NCBI RefSeq assembly: GCF_900100695.1
Contig: NZ_FNCF01000007.1
Location: 1-64,000 of the forward strand
DNA: 64,000 nucleotides
Direction of reading: 5' to 3'
Origin: Klenkia brasiliensis
GTDB lineage: Bacteria > Actinomycetota > Actinomycetes > Mycobacteriales > Geodermatophilaceae
Below the pieces are notes generated by a model that worked only from the letters and a program-made list of their open reading frames with translations, did not search any database and was not told where the DNA came from. The position numbers and the translations under genes were made by a program. Of the stretch, positions 30,691 through 38,118 are shown one piece after another; position 1 is the first letter of the stretch, and each line of letters starts with the position of its first letter.

Positions 30691-31331
30691 CGGGCGCCGG
30701 TCCGGTAGCTGGCTGCGCTGGACGGGCGGAACCGCTCCCGGTCCAGCGCGCCCCGAGGGGCCAGGACGGCGTCGACACCGGCGCCGCCCGGGGCGGTCAT
30801 CCGCGCCGGCGACGTCGGGGTGCCCGGCAGCCACAGCCGGCCGCCGGTCATCGCCCCCGGCACCAGGGCGCCGATCATCAGGCCGAGGGTCAGCGGGACC
30901 CCCTCAGCGCGCTGGCCGTTGAAGTCGTGCGGGGCCGGCGGGTCGCCGTCGAACACGACCCGTTCGGACACCGACCCCTCCAGCACGGCCTCGGTGCGGT
31001 GGTGCTCGAGCAGCTCCCGCAGCCGGGTGGCCTCCCGCAGCACCTCGGCCTCCCGGACGGCGGCGAGCTCGGCCGGGGTCGGTCGGCCCATGCCGGCCAG
31101 GTGCATCCGGGTGACGTCGGTCAGGCAGCGGGCGCACGCCGTGCACACCCGCAGCGCCGGCGGCTCGTCGGTCACCTGCAGCGCCCGCGGACGGCGCCCG
31201 CACGCCGGCCGAGGGCCGCCGAGCAGCAGGTGCACCGTCGTCCCGGCCGCCGCGCGGGCCATCACGGCCCACGGCGCGACCCTGGCGAGCGTGGCCGCTG
31301 GCAGGAACGCCAGCACGTCGACCGCGCTCAC
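30687..31331 (-). CDS. Hypothetical phage protein with zinc-finger-like cysteines
   Basis: A 214-residue protein. The N-terminal part has ACGRRPRALQ and RVCTACARCLTDV, a set of cysteines that could bind zinc, followed by a helix rich in Leu and Arg (LAAVREAEVLREATRLRELLEHH). The C-terminal part (LTLGLMIGALVPGAMTGGRLWLPG) is hydrophobic. GTG 31331 overlaps the methyltransferase stop by four bases. Function unknown. Confidence 0.55.
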   Translation of the reverse strand: MSAVDVLAFLPAATLARVAPWAVMARAAAGTTVHLLLGGPRPACGRRPRALQVTDEPPALRVCTACARCLTDVTRMHLAGMGRPTPAELAAVREAEVLREATRLRELLEHHRTEAVLEGSVSERVVFDGDPPAPHDFNGQRAEGVPLTLGLMIGALVPGAMTGGRLWLPGTPTSPARMTAPGGAGVDAVLAPRGALDRERFRPSSAASYRTGAR

Positions 31332-32752
31332 AGCAGCACGCCCTGGATCGGCTTGGCCAGCCGGCCCACGATCAGCGGCAGATACTTCGCCTCCCGCTCG
31401 ATCGTGGTGCACCGGAAGCCCTCGACCACGCACGCCTCGGCCGTCGTCCCGGATCCGGCGAACGGGTCCAGCACCAGCCCGCCGGGCGGGGTGACCAGCC
31501 GGACCAGCCACCGCATCAGGTCCAGCGGCTTGACCGTCGGGTGCGCGGTCTCCCCGTCGCGGGGCCGCTCGGAGGGCGGGGCCTTGGCCTCCCAGTGGAA
31601 CGTGGGGAAGTACCGCGAGGCCCCGCCCGGGGGCAGCTCGGTTCGCTCGCCGGCGGTGCCGGTCTGCGATCCGCCGTAGCCGATGCCCGCCCGCTTCGCC
31701 GGGTGCGCCCCGGCCGGGCGGGTGCCTGTCTCGGTGTCCAGCTGCGCGGCGGTCTCGGCCTGCAGCAGCACGTTGGTCGGCCACCGGCCGAGCTCGTGCG
31801 CGGCCGCGGGCTGCAGTGCCAGTCGGCTGTCCCCCGCCGACAGGTTGAGCGCCGCCCCCCGGGCCCGCTCGTAGTCGTCGGGGTCCATGCCGGCGTGCTT
31901 GGCGTCGATCGCCGCGGCGTCCCCTGGTGACATGGGCACCCGGCAGCCGTCCACGTTGAGCGCGCCGGTGCCGTGGGTCAGCACGTTGGCGGCCACCGAC
32001 CCGGCCAGCGGCTTGCGGCCGACCACGATCGGCTCGAACGCCGGCTTCAGCGCCGTACCCCAGCCCTGCCACCGCTCGGCGTCCTCGGTCTGCGCGTCGC
32101 GGGTCTGCGGCGCCCACCCGTCGGCGCCGAACCCCGAAGCATGGATGGAGTCCGACGGCCGGACCCGGCGCTGGGCGGCCTGCCGCGGCCGTTCGGCGCC
32201 TGCGGCGCGGTCGATCGCCTTGGACACGTCCAGGGACTTGGGGAAGCCCTGCCCGTACAGCCAAGCGATCGAGTCCCGGACCTCGAACCCGGCATCCTCC
32301 ACCGCGGCTGCCAGCCGATGCCAGGTGCGGGACCCGCCGAACGACACGAAGTGCCCGCCTGGCTTGAGCACCCGGAAGCACTCCGAGGCCCACGCGTGGC
32401 ACCACTCCTGGAACAGGGCGTTCGCCGAGCGGGAGACGTCGTACCGGCCGGCCTCCATCGCGCCCTCGGAGATCTTCTCCAGGTCGCCGTCCGGCCGTCG
32501 GCGGTGCACGTCGGGCCGGCCAGCGGCCCGCAGCGCGCCGTAGCGGCCGGGTTGGTCCCACTGGTGGCCCATGAACCCGATGCCGTACGGAGGGTCGGTC
32601 ACCACCGCGTCGATCGACGCGTCCGGCAGCTCGGCGAGCAGCTCCAGGCAGTCGCCGTGCAGCACGGTCACCTGGTCGTCGGCGTAGTGCGGCGCGGTCA
32701 GCTGACCGGGCACCGACTCCACCCGCGGCAGATCCTGCTCGACGCCGGTCAC
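31328..32752 (-). CDS. Phage DNA methyltransferase (N4/N6 type)
   Basis: A 474-residue amino-methyltransferase. The catalytic motif TDPPYGIGF (DPPY) comes first, near residue 50, and the SAM-binding motif LVLDPFAGSGTT near the C-terminus. This is the beta-type order. HPTVKPLDLMRWLV precedes the SAM motif. The long middle part should carry target recognition. No restriction gene is beside it, so it is an orphan enzyme, probably guarding phage DNA against host restriction. GTG 32752 overlaps the preceding gene by four bases. Confidence 0.88.
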   Translation of the reverse strand: MTGVEQDLPRVESVPGQLTAPHYADDQVTVLHGDCLELLAELPDASIDAVVTDPPYGIGFMGHQWDQPGRYGALRAAGRPDVHRRRPDGDLEKISEGAMEAGRYDVSRSANALFQEWCHAWASECFRVLKPGGHFVSFGGSRTWHRLAAAVEDAGFEVRDSIAWLYGQGFPKSLDVSKAIDRAAGAERPRQAAQRRVRPSDSIHASGFGADGWAPQTRDAQTEDAERWQGWGTALKPAFEPIVVGRKPLAGSVAANVLTHGTGALNVDGCRVPMSPGDAAAIDAKHAGMDPDDYERARGAALNLSAGDSRLALQPAAAHELGRWPTNVLLQAETAAQLDTETGTRPAGAHPAKRAGIGYGGSQTGTAGERTELPPGGASRYFPTFHWEAKAPPSERPRDGETAHPTVKPLDLMRWLVRLVTPPGGLVLDPFAGSGTTAEACVVEGFRCTTIEREAKYLPLIVGRLAKPIQGVLL

Positions 32753-33183
32753 CGCTGACCCCCCGCCGACCGGGCCCGGCCATCGGCCCGGATCCGGTCC
32801 GCCTGCTGCTGCGCTCGCTTCTGCAACCAGGCGGTGGCCCCGGTGGGGTCCTCGTCCGGGTCGGCGTCGGCGAGCTCGCGGGAGACGGTGACCTGACTGC
32901 CCAGGTCGGCGACCCGTACCGGCCCTTCGTCGCCCTCCCAGCGCGGGCCGACCGGCTCGATGCAGCGCACCTCGCGGGCCCGCACCCACCCCTCGACGCC
33001 ATGCCGAGTGGTGAACGCCAGCATCGCCGCGCCGTCGCCGCAGCCGGCGATGAGCCGGGCGAGCCTGCTGGCCTCAGCGACCGCTGCGGCCTCGGTCATC
33101 CCGAGCGACGTCCACGTCCCGGCGCGGTGGGTCATCTTCACCCGCCACAGCGGCGCCGCGGCGGGCTGCTGGTCGGCGGTCAT
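32749..33183 (-). CDS. Hypothetical early phage protein
   Basis: A 144-residue protein. LWRVKMTHRAGTWTSLGMTEAAAVAEASRLARLIAG and VEGWVRAREVRCIEPVGPRW suggest a mixed alpha/beta domain, followed by a charged helical end (WLQKRAQQQADRIRADGRAR). It overlaps both neighbours by four bases. No family recognised. Confidence 0.55.
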   Translation of the reverse strand: MTADQQPAAAPLWRVKMTHRAGTWTSLGMTEAAAVAEASRLARLIAGCGDGAAMLAFTTRHGVEGWVRAREVRCIEPVGPRWEGDEGPVRVADLGSQVTVSRELADADPDEDPTGATAWLQKRAQQQADRIRADGRARSAGGQR

Positions 33184-33434
33184 CGGCCGGCCACCCGGGT
33201 CAACATCTCGCCGATTCGGGCGGCCTGGTCGGCGGTCAGCACGACCTGCAGGCCGAACGGGCCGATGCCCGGGATAACGATGGTGACCATCAGGCGCACC
33301 GTCCCGTCCGGGATCGGCAGCGCGGCGAGGACGACGTGGTTGCCGTCCTGGGTCGGCTCCTCGAACACCTCGCCGCCGGCGGCGGCGTGGAACTCGCGGG
33401 CGGTCGGCCCGCTGGGGCCGGTCACCGGAACCAC
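33180..33434 (-). CDS. Hypothetical early phage protein
   Basis: An 84-residue protein from GTG 33434. The body EVFEEPTQDGNHVVLAALPIPDGTVRLMVTIVIPGIGPF is beta-rich, and QVVLTADQAARIGEMLTRV is helical. An ATG at 33506 would lengthen it but would run far into the zinc-finger gene. The start is uncertain; GTG 33425 is also possible. Confidence 0.5.
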   Translation of the reverse strand: MVPVTGPSGPTAREFHAAAGGEVFEEPTQDGNHVVLAALPIPDGTVRLMVTIVIPGIGPFGLQVVLTADQAARIGEMLTRVAGR

Positions 33435-33589
33435 CTCGTGGAAAGCCGCGGCGTCGGCTGCGGGCAGCGGTGGGCGGTCTGCTCGGCGCGGACTTGAGCG
33501 GTCCACGCGTCGTCGCCGACCCCGGTGGGGCGGTGCACGACGGTCGGGCAGTGATCGCAGGACCAGCGGTCGCTGGCAACCCCGGCCAT
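33422..33589 (-). CDS. Very small zinc-finger-like phage protein
   Basis: A 55-residue protein, MAGVASDRWSCDHCPTVVH, with later EQTAHRCPQPTPRL. CxxC plus His and Cys could bind one zinc ion. The ATG shares a base with the MazG-like stop (TGATG). Several such mini-proteins occur in actinophage early regions. Confidence 0.5.
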   Translation of the reverse strand: MAGVASDRWSCDHCPTVVHRPTGVGDDAWTAQVRAEQTAHRCPQPTPRLSTRWFR

Positions 33590-33960
33590 CACGACGTCAC
33601 CCCAGGGCGGCGGTCGATGGCCTCGATCCACTGCACCAGCACGGCGGCGGTCTGGACCAGCTCGGTGCGCAGGGCAGCGACGTCGCCAAGCCAGGCGGCC
33701 TCGACGGCCTCGGCCATCTCCTCCAGCGCGATCAGAGCCCAGTTGGACTCGCCGACTGTGGCGTGCCCGTCCACGTCGGCCTTGATGACCTCGGGCAGGT
33801 CGATGCCGAGGTAGCGGAAGACGTGCAGGCGCTCCTCGCCGGCCAGGCCCGGGGGCAGGTCGGGGTGGTCCTGCTGGCCCCACTTCGTGTGCTGGCGCAC
33901 CCGCTCGTCGGCGACGGCACCGAGCGCCCGCATCATCTTTACGTCGCGCGCGGCGGTCAT
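33589..33960 (-). CDS. MazG-like nucleotide pyrophosphohydrolase-type protein
   Basis: A 123-residue all-helical protein: VADERVRQHTKWGQQDHPDL at the front, then SNWALIALEEMAEAVEAAWLGDVAALRTELVQTAAVLVQWIEAI. The EExAE (EEMAEA) followed by ELxQxA pattern resembles the metal-binding helices of MazG-like phage proteins, which hydrolyse (d)NTPs or alarmones. The second ExxD-type motif is not perfect, so activity is only likely. It overlaps the next gene by four bases. Confidence 0.68.
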   Translation of the reverse strand: MTAARDVKMMRALGAVADERVRQHTKWGQQDHPDLPPGLAGEERLHVFRYLGIDLPEVIKADVDGHATVGESNWALIALEEMAEAVEAAWLGDVAALRTELVQTAAVLVQWIEAIDRRPGVTS

Positions 33961-34271
33961 CGAGCGCCGCCCAGCAGCCGCTGCAGCTCGGCGACGCCGG
34001 CGGTCAGCGTCTCGACGGTGGCGTACTGCAGGTGCACCGTCGTCTGCGGGCGCAGGTGGCCCGGCGTGGGGAACAGGCAGCCGTCGCCGTCGTGGTGTCC
34101 GTCGATCAGGACGGGGTCCACCTCGGTGTCCAGCACCTCGTAGGGGCGTCCGAACCCGTCGGCGCCGAGGATCTGGCCGGGCCGGATGACCTCGGAGAGG
34201 TCGCCGCGGTAGCGCAGCACCTCGAAGCGGTCGCCGGGGGTGCGGGAGCCGTCGCGGGTCAGCCGGGTCAT
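33957..34271 (-). CDS. Hypothetical early phage protein
   Basis: A 104-residue protein starting MTRLTRDGSRTPGDRFEVLRYRGD, with EVIRPGQILGADGFGRPYEVLD and HLQYATVETLTAGVAELQRLLGG. The first part looks beta-rich, and the end helical. Overlaps of four bases with both neighbours. No family recognised. Confidence 0.55.
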   Translation of the reverse strand: MTRLTRDGSRTPGDRFEVLRYRGDLSEVIRPGQILGADGFGRPYEVLDTEVDPVLIDGHHDGDGCLFPTPGHLRPQTTVHLQYATVETLTAGVAELQRLLGGAR

Positions 34272-34525
34272 GCCGGCACCCCGACGGTGAGCACGCCGTC
34301 CCAGGTGACGACCTGGCCGCGGGTGGCCACGGCCACGACGACGGCGAGCAGGACGCCGAGGGCCAGCAGGCCGACGTGGGTGCCGCGCTCGGTGCGGCGC
34401 AGCGGACGGTCGGCGGCTCCGCGGTTGCGACGCAACCGGCGGCACAGGGGCACGGCGACCAGCAGTCCGACGGCCAGCCACGCGGCCACCACGCCCACGA
34501 TGACCAGCAGCACCAGGGCGATCAC
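34268..34525 (-). CDS. Small two-span membrane protein of the early region
   Basis: An 85-residue protein with membrane helices MIALVLLVIVGVVAAWLAVGLLVAV and VGLLALGVLLAVVVAVA joined by an arginine-rich loop. Early membrane proteins of temperate phages often act in superinfection exclusion or as regulators, but nothing specific is seen here. Confidence 0.55.
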   Translation of the reverse strand: MIALVLLVIVGVVAAWLAVGLLVAVPLCRRLRRNRGAADRPLRRTERGTHVGLLALGVLLAVVVAVATRGQVVTWDGVLTVGVPA

Positions 34526-34857
34526 CGGGCACCGCCCGCAAGGGGCGCGAACGCGGTCACCAGCAGGCGGGGGATCGCGACGGTCTCGGCGGTGATGGCC
34601 CGGATCGGGACGGTCGGGTAGTCGTTCCCGGCGAACGCCGGGGGCGCCGGCTGCTCGGGGGCGCGGTGCTTGCCGGGCTGCTCGGTGGCCCCGCGGTGCA
34701 CCCGGCCGAGCTTGGGCAGACCGCCGGGGTTCAGATCGGCGCTGCGGCGGCTGGAGACGACGGCGGGCAGGTCGACGGCGGGCTGCACGACGACGGGACG
34801 GCGGCGACGCCAGGGCCGGGGGAGCCGGGCGAGCATGGTGCGGACGGGCTGGGACAT
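34522..34857 (-). CDS. Hypothetical basic protein, first gene of the leftward early operon
   Basis: A 111-residue protein, very basic at the front (MLARLPRPWRRRRPVVVQPAV), with VSSRRSADLNPGGLPKLGRVHRG and a hydrophobic end (YPTVPIRAITAETVAIPRLLVTAF). It lies after a hairpin and opens the long minus-strand series, so the early promoter is likely in 34858-34935. Function unknown. Confidence 0.55.
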   Translation of the reverse strand: MSQPVRTMLARLPRPWRRRRPVVVQPAVDLPAVVSSRRSADLNPGGLPKLGRVHRGATEQPGKHRAPEQPAPPAFAGNDYPTVPIRAITAETVAIPRLLVTAFAPLAGGAR

Positions 34858-34935
34858 GTCAGACTCCTTCGTGGCGAGCCGTTCACCCGTCCTGCCAGGG
34901 ATGTGGGGTGGGCGGCTCTGTCGTTGGGTGGGTCA

Positions 34936-34967
34936 CCCGGCGCCGGTGGGGAACCGCTGGCGCCGGG
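34936..34967. terminator. Hairpin after the leftward regulator pair
   Basis: CCCGGCGCC pairs perfectly with GGCGCCGGG around a 14-base loop, five bases after the stop of the 59-residue gene. It would end the short cro-like transcript before the early operon. Confidence 0.6.
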
Positions 34968-34971
34968 GGTC

Positions 34972-35151
34972 TCAGGCGGCGACCGGATGACCGGTACGCC
35001 GTGCGCGGATCCGCCGCTCCAGCTCCTCGACGGACGGACCGCCGGGGCGGTGCGCCTGCTCGGCGACCTGGCGCGGAGTGAGCGCGGCCAGCCGCTGCAG
35101 CGACGCGGCGAGGTGCCGGCCGGCCGAGGCGATGGCCTCGTCCCGGGTCAT
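34972..35151 (-). CDS. Small protein co-transcribed with the leftward XRE gene
   Basis: A 59-residue charged protein (TRDEAIASAGRHLAASLQRLAALTPRQVAEQAHRPGGPSVEELERRIRARR). Its start overlaps the stop of the XRE gene by four bases. It may be a lytic regulator or recombination directionality factor by position; the sequence gives no proof. Confidence 0.5.
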   Translation of the reverse strand: MTRDEAIASAGRHLAASLQRLAALTPRQVAEQAHRPGGPSVEELERRIRARRTGHPVAA

Positions 35152-35390
35152 GCGGACACCGGCTCTGCGGCGGTGGCGATGACAGCCGGGTAGGTGATGG
35201 CCTCGAGCGGGACGGACAACGCCTCGGCCATCCGGCGGGTGACGTCGACGGCGGGCTGCTTGCGGCCCGCCTCGATGTTGGTGAGGTATCCGGCCGAGAT
35301 GGCCAGCCGTCGGGCGAAGTCGACGTGCCGGATGCCGACGGCCTCGCGGAGTGCCCGGACGCTGGCTCCGTTGACCAGTCGGCTGCTCAT
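35148..35390 (-). CDS. Leftward XRE-type regulator (Cro-like)
   Basis: An 80-residue HTH_3 protein. LREAVGIRHVDFARRLAISAGYLTNIEAGRKQP is the recognition helix region, followed by RRMAEALSVPLEAITYP. Start ATG 35390; the longer frame upstream reads through the control region. It is divergent from the rightward XRE gene and leads into the lytic strand, the classical place of Cro or an excisionase-type regulator. Confidence 0.8.
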   Translation of the reverse strand: MSSRLVNGASVRALREAVGIRHVDFARRLAISAGYLTNIEAGRKQPAVDVTRRMAEALSVPLEAITYPAVIATAAEPVSA

Positions 35391-35571
35391 GGCGGCAACT
35401 GTAGGAAAGAACAGGCATGTAGGCAAGCAGGGAAAGGAAAGTGGGCGCACGTCGGCGTGTCGCTGGTCTGCTACTAGCTGCTACGCCCTGCCGTTGCTTG
35501 CTTTCTCGTTCTCCCCCGTCGGAGTCAATCGCTCTGGATCTTTCCCATCGTTTCCTTCTAGGCTGCCGATC
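35391..35571. promoter_or_regulatory. Divergent control region of the immunity module
   Basis: The 181 bases between two divergent XRE genes are clearly less GC-rich than the surroundings. GGAAA half-sites appear near each end: TAGGAAAGAA (35402-35411) and, on the other strand, TTTCC near 35541 and 35551. In the middle is CTGCTACTAGCTGCTAC (35469-35485). These are candidate operator and promoter elements; exact boxes cannot be fixed by eye. Confidence 0.5.
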
Positions 35572-35916
35572 GTGAGCCAACCGCTGCCCCAGCTGATCCG
35601 CGCCGCCCGCGAGCGCGCTCGCCTGTCGCAGGCCGAGGTGGCCGCGGCGGTGGGGGTGTCGCTGCGAACGGTCGGCAACTGGGAGCGAGGCGAGTCGATC
35701 CCGCGCAACCGGTTGGGCGCGCTGGAAGAGCTCCTAGGCGTCGTGCTGCGGGAGGGGACTTCCGGAACTGTCGGACCCACTACTGACGATGCAGCCCCCG
35801 ACCTTCCGGTTGGGGCCGGCGTCGATCCCGAGCTGCTCACCCAGCTCGCCCAGGCCGACCCGGAAGCACTCGAGGCGGTGCGCGCCGTCCTGCGGGCGGC
35901 GCGCCGGGGGGACTGA
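35572..35916 (+). CDS. Rightward XRE-type repressor (CI/ImmR-like)
   Basis: A 114-residue protein with an N-terminal HTH: LPQLIRAARERARLSQAEVAAAVGVSLRTVGNWERGESIPRNRLGALEELL. The rest is a short acidic linker and a helical end (DPELLTQLAQADPEALEAVRAVLRAARR). It lacks a LexA-type self-cleavage domain; the ImmA-type protease gene directly downstream suggests control by proteolysis. GTG 35572 is where family similarity starts. It is first in the operon repressor-protease-integrase. Confidence 0.82.
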   Translation: MSQPLPQLIRAARERARLSQAEVAAAVGVSLRTVGNWERGESIPRNRLGALEELLGVVLREGTSGTVGPTTDDAAPDLPVGAGVDPELLTQLAQADPEALEAVRAVLRAARRGD

Positions 35917-35918
35917 CC

Positions 35919-36371
35919 TTGCACGTGTACGACCCGTGGGCTGACCTCGCTGCGAGGCCCGACATCATCTGCCGCACCTGCCCGCTGCCCGTCGGCGAGG
36001 GCATGTGGTTCCCCGACCTGCAGTCGATCGCGCTGGACGAGCGACTGGACCGCGTCGGCCGACGGTCGGCCCTGGCCCACGAGCTCGTGCACGTCGACCA
36101 CGGCGACGTGCAGGTGGCCGGGTGCGGCCCGGACGGGCCCCGGCAGGCCCGGCGGCAGGAAGCCCGCGCGGACCAGAAGGCAGCCCGGCGGCTGATCCGG
36201 GTCGCCGCGCTGGCGGCCGCGCTGGCCACTCACCCGCACGACGTCGCCGCGGCGGCCGATGATCTCGACGTCACCGTGCACCTGCTCGTCGTCCGGATCG
36301 AGCACCTGCACGCCGCCGAGCAGCGCGACCTGCGCACCCACCTGGACAGCCACGGTGACGTCGCGGCCTGA
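35919..36371 (+). CDS. ImmA/IrrE-family metallopeptidase
   Basis: A 150-residue protein with the zinc-protease motif AHELVHVDHGD (HExxH) near residue 55, preceded by IALDERLDRVGRRSALAHE, the usual ImmA/IrrE context. In ICEBs1-like systems such proteases cut the paired XRE repressor after DNA damage, starting induction. The start is TTG 35919 or GTG 35925, two bases after the repressor stop. The end overlaps the integrase start by 17 bases. Confidence 0.82.
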   Translation: MHVYDPWADLAARPDIICRTCPLPVGEGMWFPDLQSIALDERLDRVGRRSALAHELVHVDHGDVQVAGCGPDGPRQARRQEARADQKAARRLIRVAALAAALATHPHDVAAAADDLDVTVHLLVVRIEHLHAAEQRDLRTHLDSHGDVAA

Positions 36372-37824
36372 TCGGGGGCTGTCCGTCGTCCCCGACGCGC
36401 CACCCCGCGCGGTGCTCTACCTGCGGCAGTCCGTAGCCCGGGACGAGTCGATCAGTCTCGAGCTGCAGGAGACCGCCTGCCGGGACTACTGCGCCCGCCG
36501 CGGCTACCGGGTGGTCGACGTCATCGCCGACCCCGGGATCAGCGGCCGCACCTGGAACCGCCCCGGCGTGCAGCGCACCATCGCGATGGTCGAGCACGGG
36601 GACGCCGACGTCGTCGTGCTCTGGCGGTGGTCCCGCCTGTCCCGCTCCCGTCGCGACTGGGCCGTGGCTGTCGACCGGGTCGACGTCGCCGGAGGCGCGA
36701 TCGAGTCGGCCACCGAACCGGTCGACACCACCACCGCCGCGGGTCGGCTGCAGCGCGGGATGCTCGCCGAGCTCGCCGCGTGGGAGTCCGAGGTCAAGGG
36801 CGAGCAGTGGAAGGAGACCCACGCCCGCCGGCGGGCGCACGGCCTCCCGCACGGCGGCGGCTACCGACCCGGCTACCTCTACCAGAGCAAGACGTACCGG
36901 CCCGACCCCGACACCGCGCCGCTGGTCGCCGAGCTCTACCGGCGGTACGCAGACGGGCAGGGCCTGCGGCCGCTCGCGGTGTGGCTGACCGCCGTCGGCG
37001 TCCCGTCCCGCGCGACCGGCAGCGCCTGGACCCACCGCGGCGTCTCGTCGCTGCTGGAGACCGGGTGGGCGGCCGGGCACCTGCACGTCCACGACCCCGC
37101 CTGCCTCTGCAGGAAGCCCGCGACCTGCAGGCGGCGGGTGCACGTGCCCGGCGCGCACCAGCCGATCGTCGATGGCCAGCTGTGGGACGCGTACGTGGCC
37201 GAGCGGAGGCGGCGCGGCGGGACGCCCCAGCGGCAGCTCAACCCCAGCACCCCGCTGGCGGGGCTCGTCCGCTGCGCCGGCTGCGGGTACGGGATGCGCA
37301 CGAAGAAGGGCCGGGGACCGGCCGGCTACTACGCGTGCGAGACCGCCGGGTGCCCCCAGCCGACCACGGTCGTGCGCACCCGCGCCGAGCAGGCGGCCCG
37401 CGACTGGCTGGACGGCCTGGCCCACGAAGTCGCCCGTGCCGCCGAGCTCGCCGCCAGCGCCCAGGCCACCCAGACCGCTGGCCGGGCAGCCGTGACCCGG
37501 TTGGCCCGGGCTGCCGCTCAGCTCGAGGCCGAGCTGACCCAGCTGACCCGGCAGCTCACCCGCGGGGTTATCCCGGAGTCGGTCTACGTCACCACCCGCG
37601 ACGAGTTGCTGGCCGAGCAGGCCGCCGCCGCCGCCGCGCTCGCCGAGGCCCAGGCCGCCATCGCAGCCCCCGGGCCCGCCCCCGGCGTCGCCCGCGACGT
37701 CCTGCTGGCCTGGGACGAGCTGCCCGCCGCCGACCTGAACGCCGCGCTGCGGGACCTGCTGCGCGTCATCGTCAGCAGGGGACCCTGGCGGCCCTCCGTG
37801 GACGTCGTGCCCGCCTGGGAGTAG
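36355..37824 (+). CDS. int: Large serine integrase of the prophage
   Basis: A 489-residue serine recombinase. The resolvase domain starts RAVLYLRQSVARDESISLE with nucleophile Ser26, and has VVDVIADPGISGRTWNRPG and VVLWRWSRLSRSRRD. The recombinase domain carries PHGGGYRPGYLYQ, and GWAAGHLHVHD. A zinc ribbon (RCAGCGYGMRTKKG, YYACETAGCPQP) and a coiled-coil (LAAQLEAELTQLTRQL-like) follow. It joins attP and attB without host factors. The start is uncertain: GTG 36355 is the last likely codon before the domain, while ATG 36259 adds unrelated residues. It ends 29 bases before the attR core. Confidence 0.93.
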   Translation: MTSRPDRGLSVVPDAPPRAVLYLRQSVARDESISLELQETACRDYCARRGYRVVDVIADPGISGRTWNRPGVQRTIAMVEHGDADVVVLWRWSRLSRSRRDWAVAVDRVDVAGGAIESATEPVDTTTAAGRLQRGMLAELAAWESEVKGEQWKETHARRRAHGLPHGGGYRPGYLYQSKTYRPDPDTAPLVAELYRRYADGQGLRPLAVWLTAVGVPSRATGSAWTHRGVSSLLETGWAAGHLHVHDPACLCRKPATCRRRVHVPGAHQPIVDGQLWDAYVAERRRRGGTPQRQLNPSTPLAGLVRCAGCGYGMRTKKGRGPAGYYACETAGCPQPTTVVRTRAEQAARDWLDGLAHEVARAAELAASAQATQTAGRAAVTRLARAAAQLEAELTQLTRQLTRGVIPESVYVTTRDELLAEQAAAAAALAEAQAAIAAPGPAPGVARDVLLAWDELPAADLNAALRDLLRVIVSRGPWRPSVDVVPAWE

Positions 37825-37835
37825 CTCGACCGTCT

Positions 37836-37885
37836 CCTACCCGGTTCGGAACGGTGCTGTTCGCCCTGTTCCCCGGCCTGGTCGC
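37836..37885 (+). repeat. attR of the prophage
   Basis: The prophage arm CCGGTTCGG (37841-37849) precedes the core GTGCTGTTCGCC (37854-37865). The displaced native 3' end of tadC follows: codons for LFPGLVAIVTLAQ and a TGA at 37905-37907. The reconstructed attB has its own partial dyad around the same TT, with CCGG ends about 15 bases to each side. Confidence 0.88.
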
Positions 37886-37907
37886 CATCGTGACCCTGGC
37901 CCAGTGA
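37866..37907 (+). pseudogene. tadC: Displaced native 3' end of tadC
   Basis: The 13 codons LFPGLVAIVTLAQ and a TGA continue the reading frame broken at 5096. Only 42 bases remain here, cut from the rest of the gene by the prophage. Joined across the core they give the segment VTVLFALFPGLVAIVTLAQ. Confidence 0.88.
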
Positions 37908-37917
37908 GGAGACCCCC

Positions 37918-38118
37918 ATGACCGTCCTGACCGTGGTGCTCGCCGCCCTCGTCGACCGCCTGCGGGGGAGTGACGCCGAGCGCGGCGACGTGCCCGGCTG
38001 GGTGATGATCACCGTGATGACCGCGGCGCTGGTGCTGGCCATCCTCATCCCGTTCCGCGAGGCCATCGTCGCCGCGGTGCAGAACGCGCTGACCTCGGTC
38101 ACCAGCGGTGGCGGCTGA
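37918..38118 (+). CDS. Flp-type pilin-like small protein of the tad locus
   Basis: A 66-residue protein: a charged leader (VDRLRGSDAERGDVPG) and then one long hydrophobic helix WVMITVMTAALVLAILIPF, ending in small polar residues. The leader and helix are arranged as in type IVb prepilins, where a peptidase would cut before the helix; the classical G/xxxxEY site is not clear. GAGGAG stands before the ATG, ten bases after the tadC stop. It may be the major subunit or a minor pilin. In the lysogen it follows the integrase gene instead of tadC. Confidence 0.68.
   Translation: MTVLTVVLAALVDRLRGSDAERGDVPGWVMITVMTAALVLAILIPFREAIVAAVQNALTSVTSGGG

Larger units (their letters stand above)
5085..37865. 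mobile_element. Intact siphovirus-type prophage integrated in tadC
   Basis: The element is bounded by a 12-bp direct repeat, GTGCTGTTCGCC. It carries a serine integrase next to attR, a repressor/ImmA-type module, HNH, small and large terminase, HK97-type portal, protease and capsid, connector genes, a frameshifting tail chaperone, a 788-residue tape measure, minor tail genes, endolysin and holin candidates. Joining the outer flanks restores an uninterrupted tadC ending. I saw no broken structural gene, so it may be inducible. The HK97 module plus long tape measure indicates a long non-contractile tail, and the HNH-terminase pairing suggests cos packaging. Confidence 0.95.

Noticed and set aside
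31328-32752. Restriction-modification system in the prophage
   Set aside because: Only a methyltransferase is found. Its neighbours are small hypothetical genes without nuclease motifs, and the VRR-NUC and HNH genes are separate and typical of phage DNA processing.
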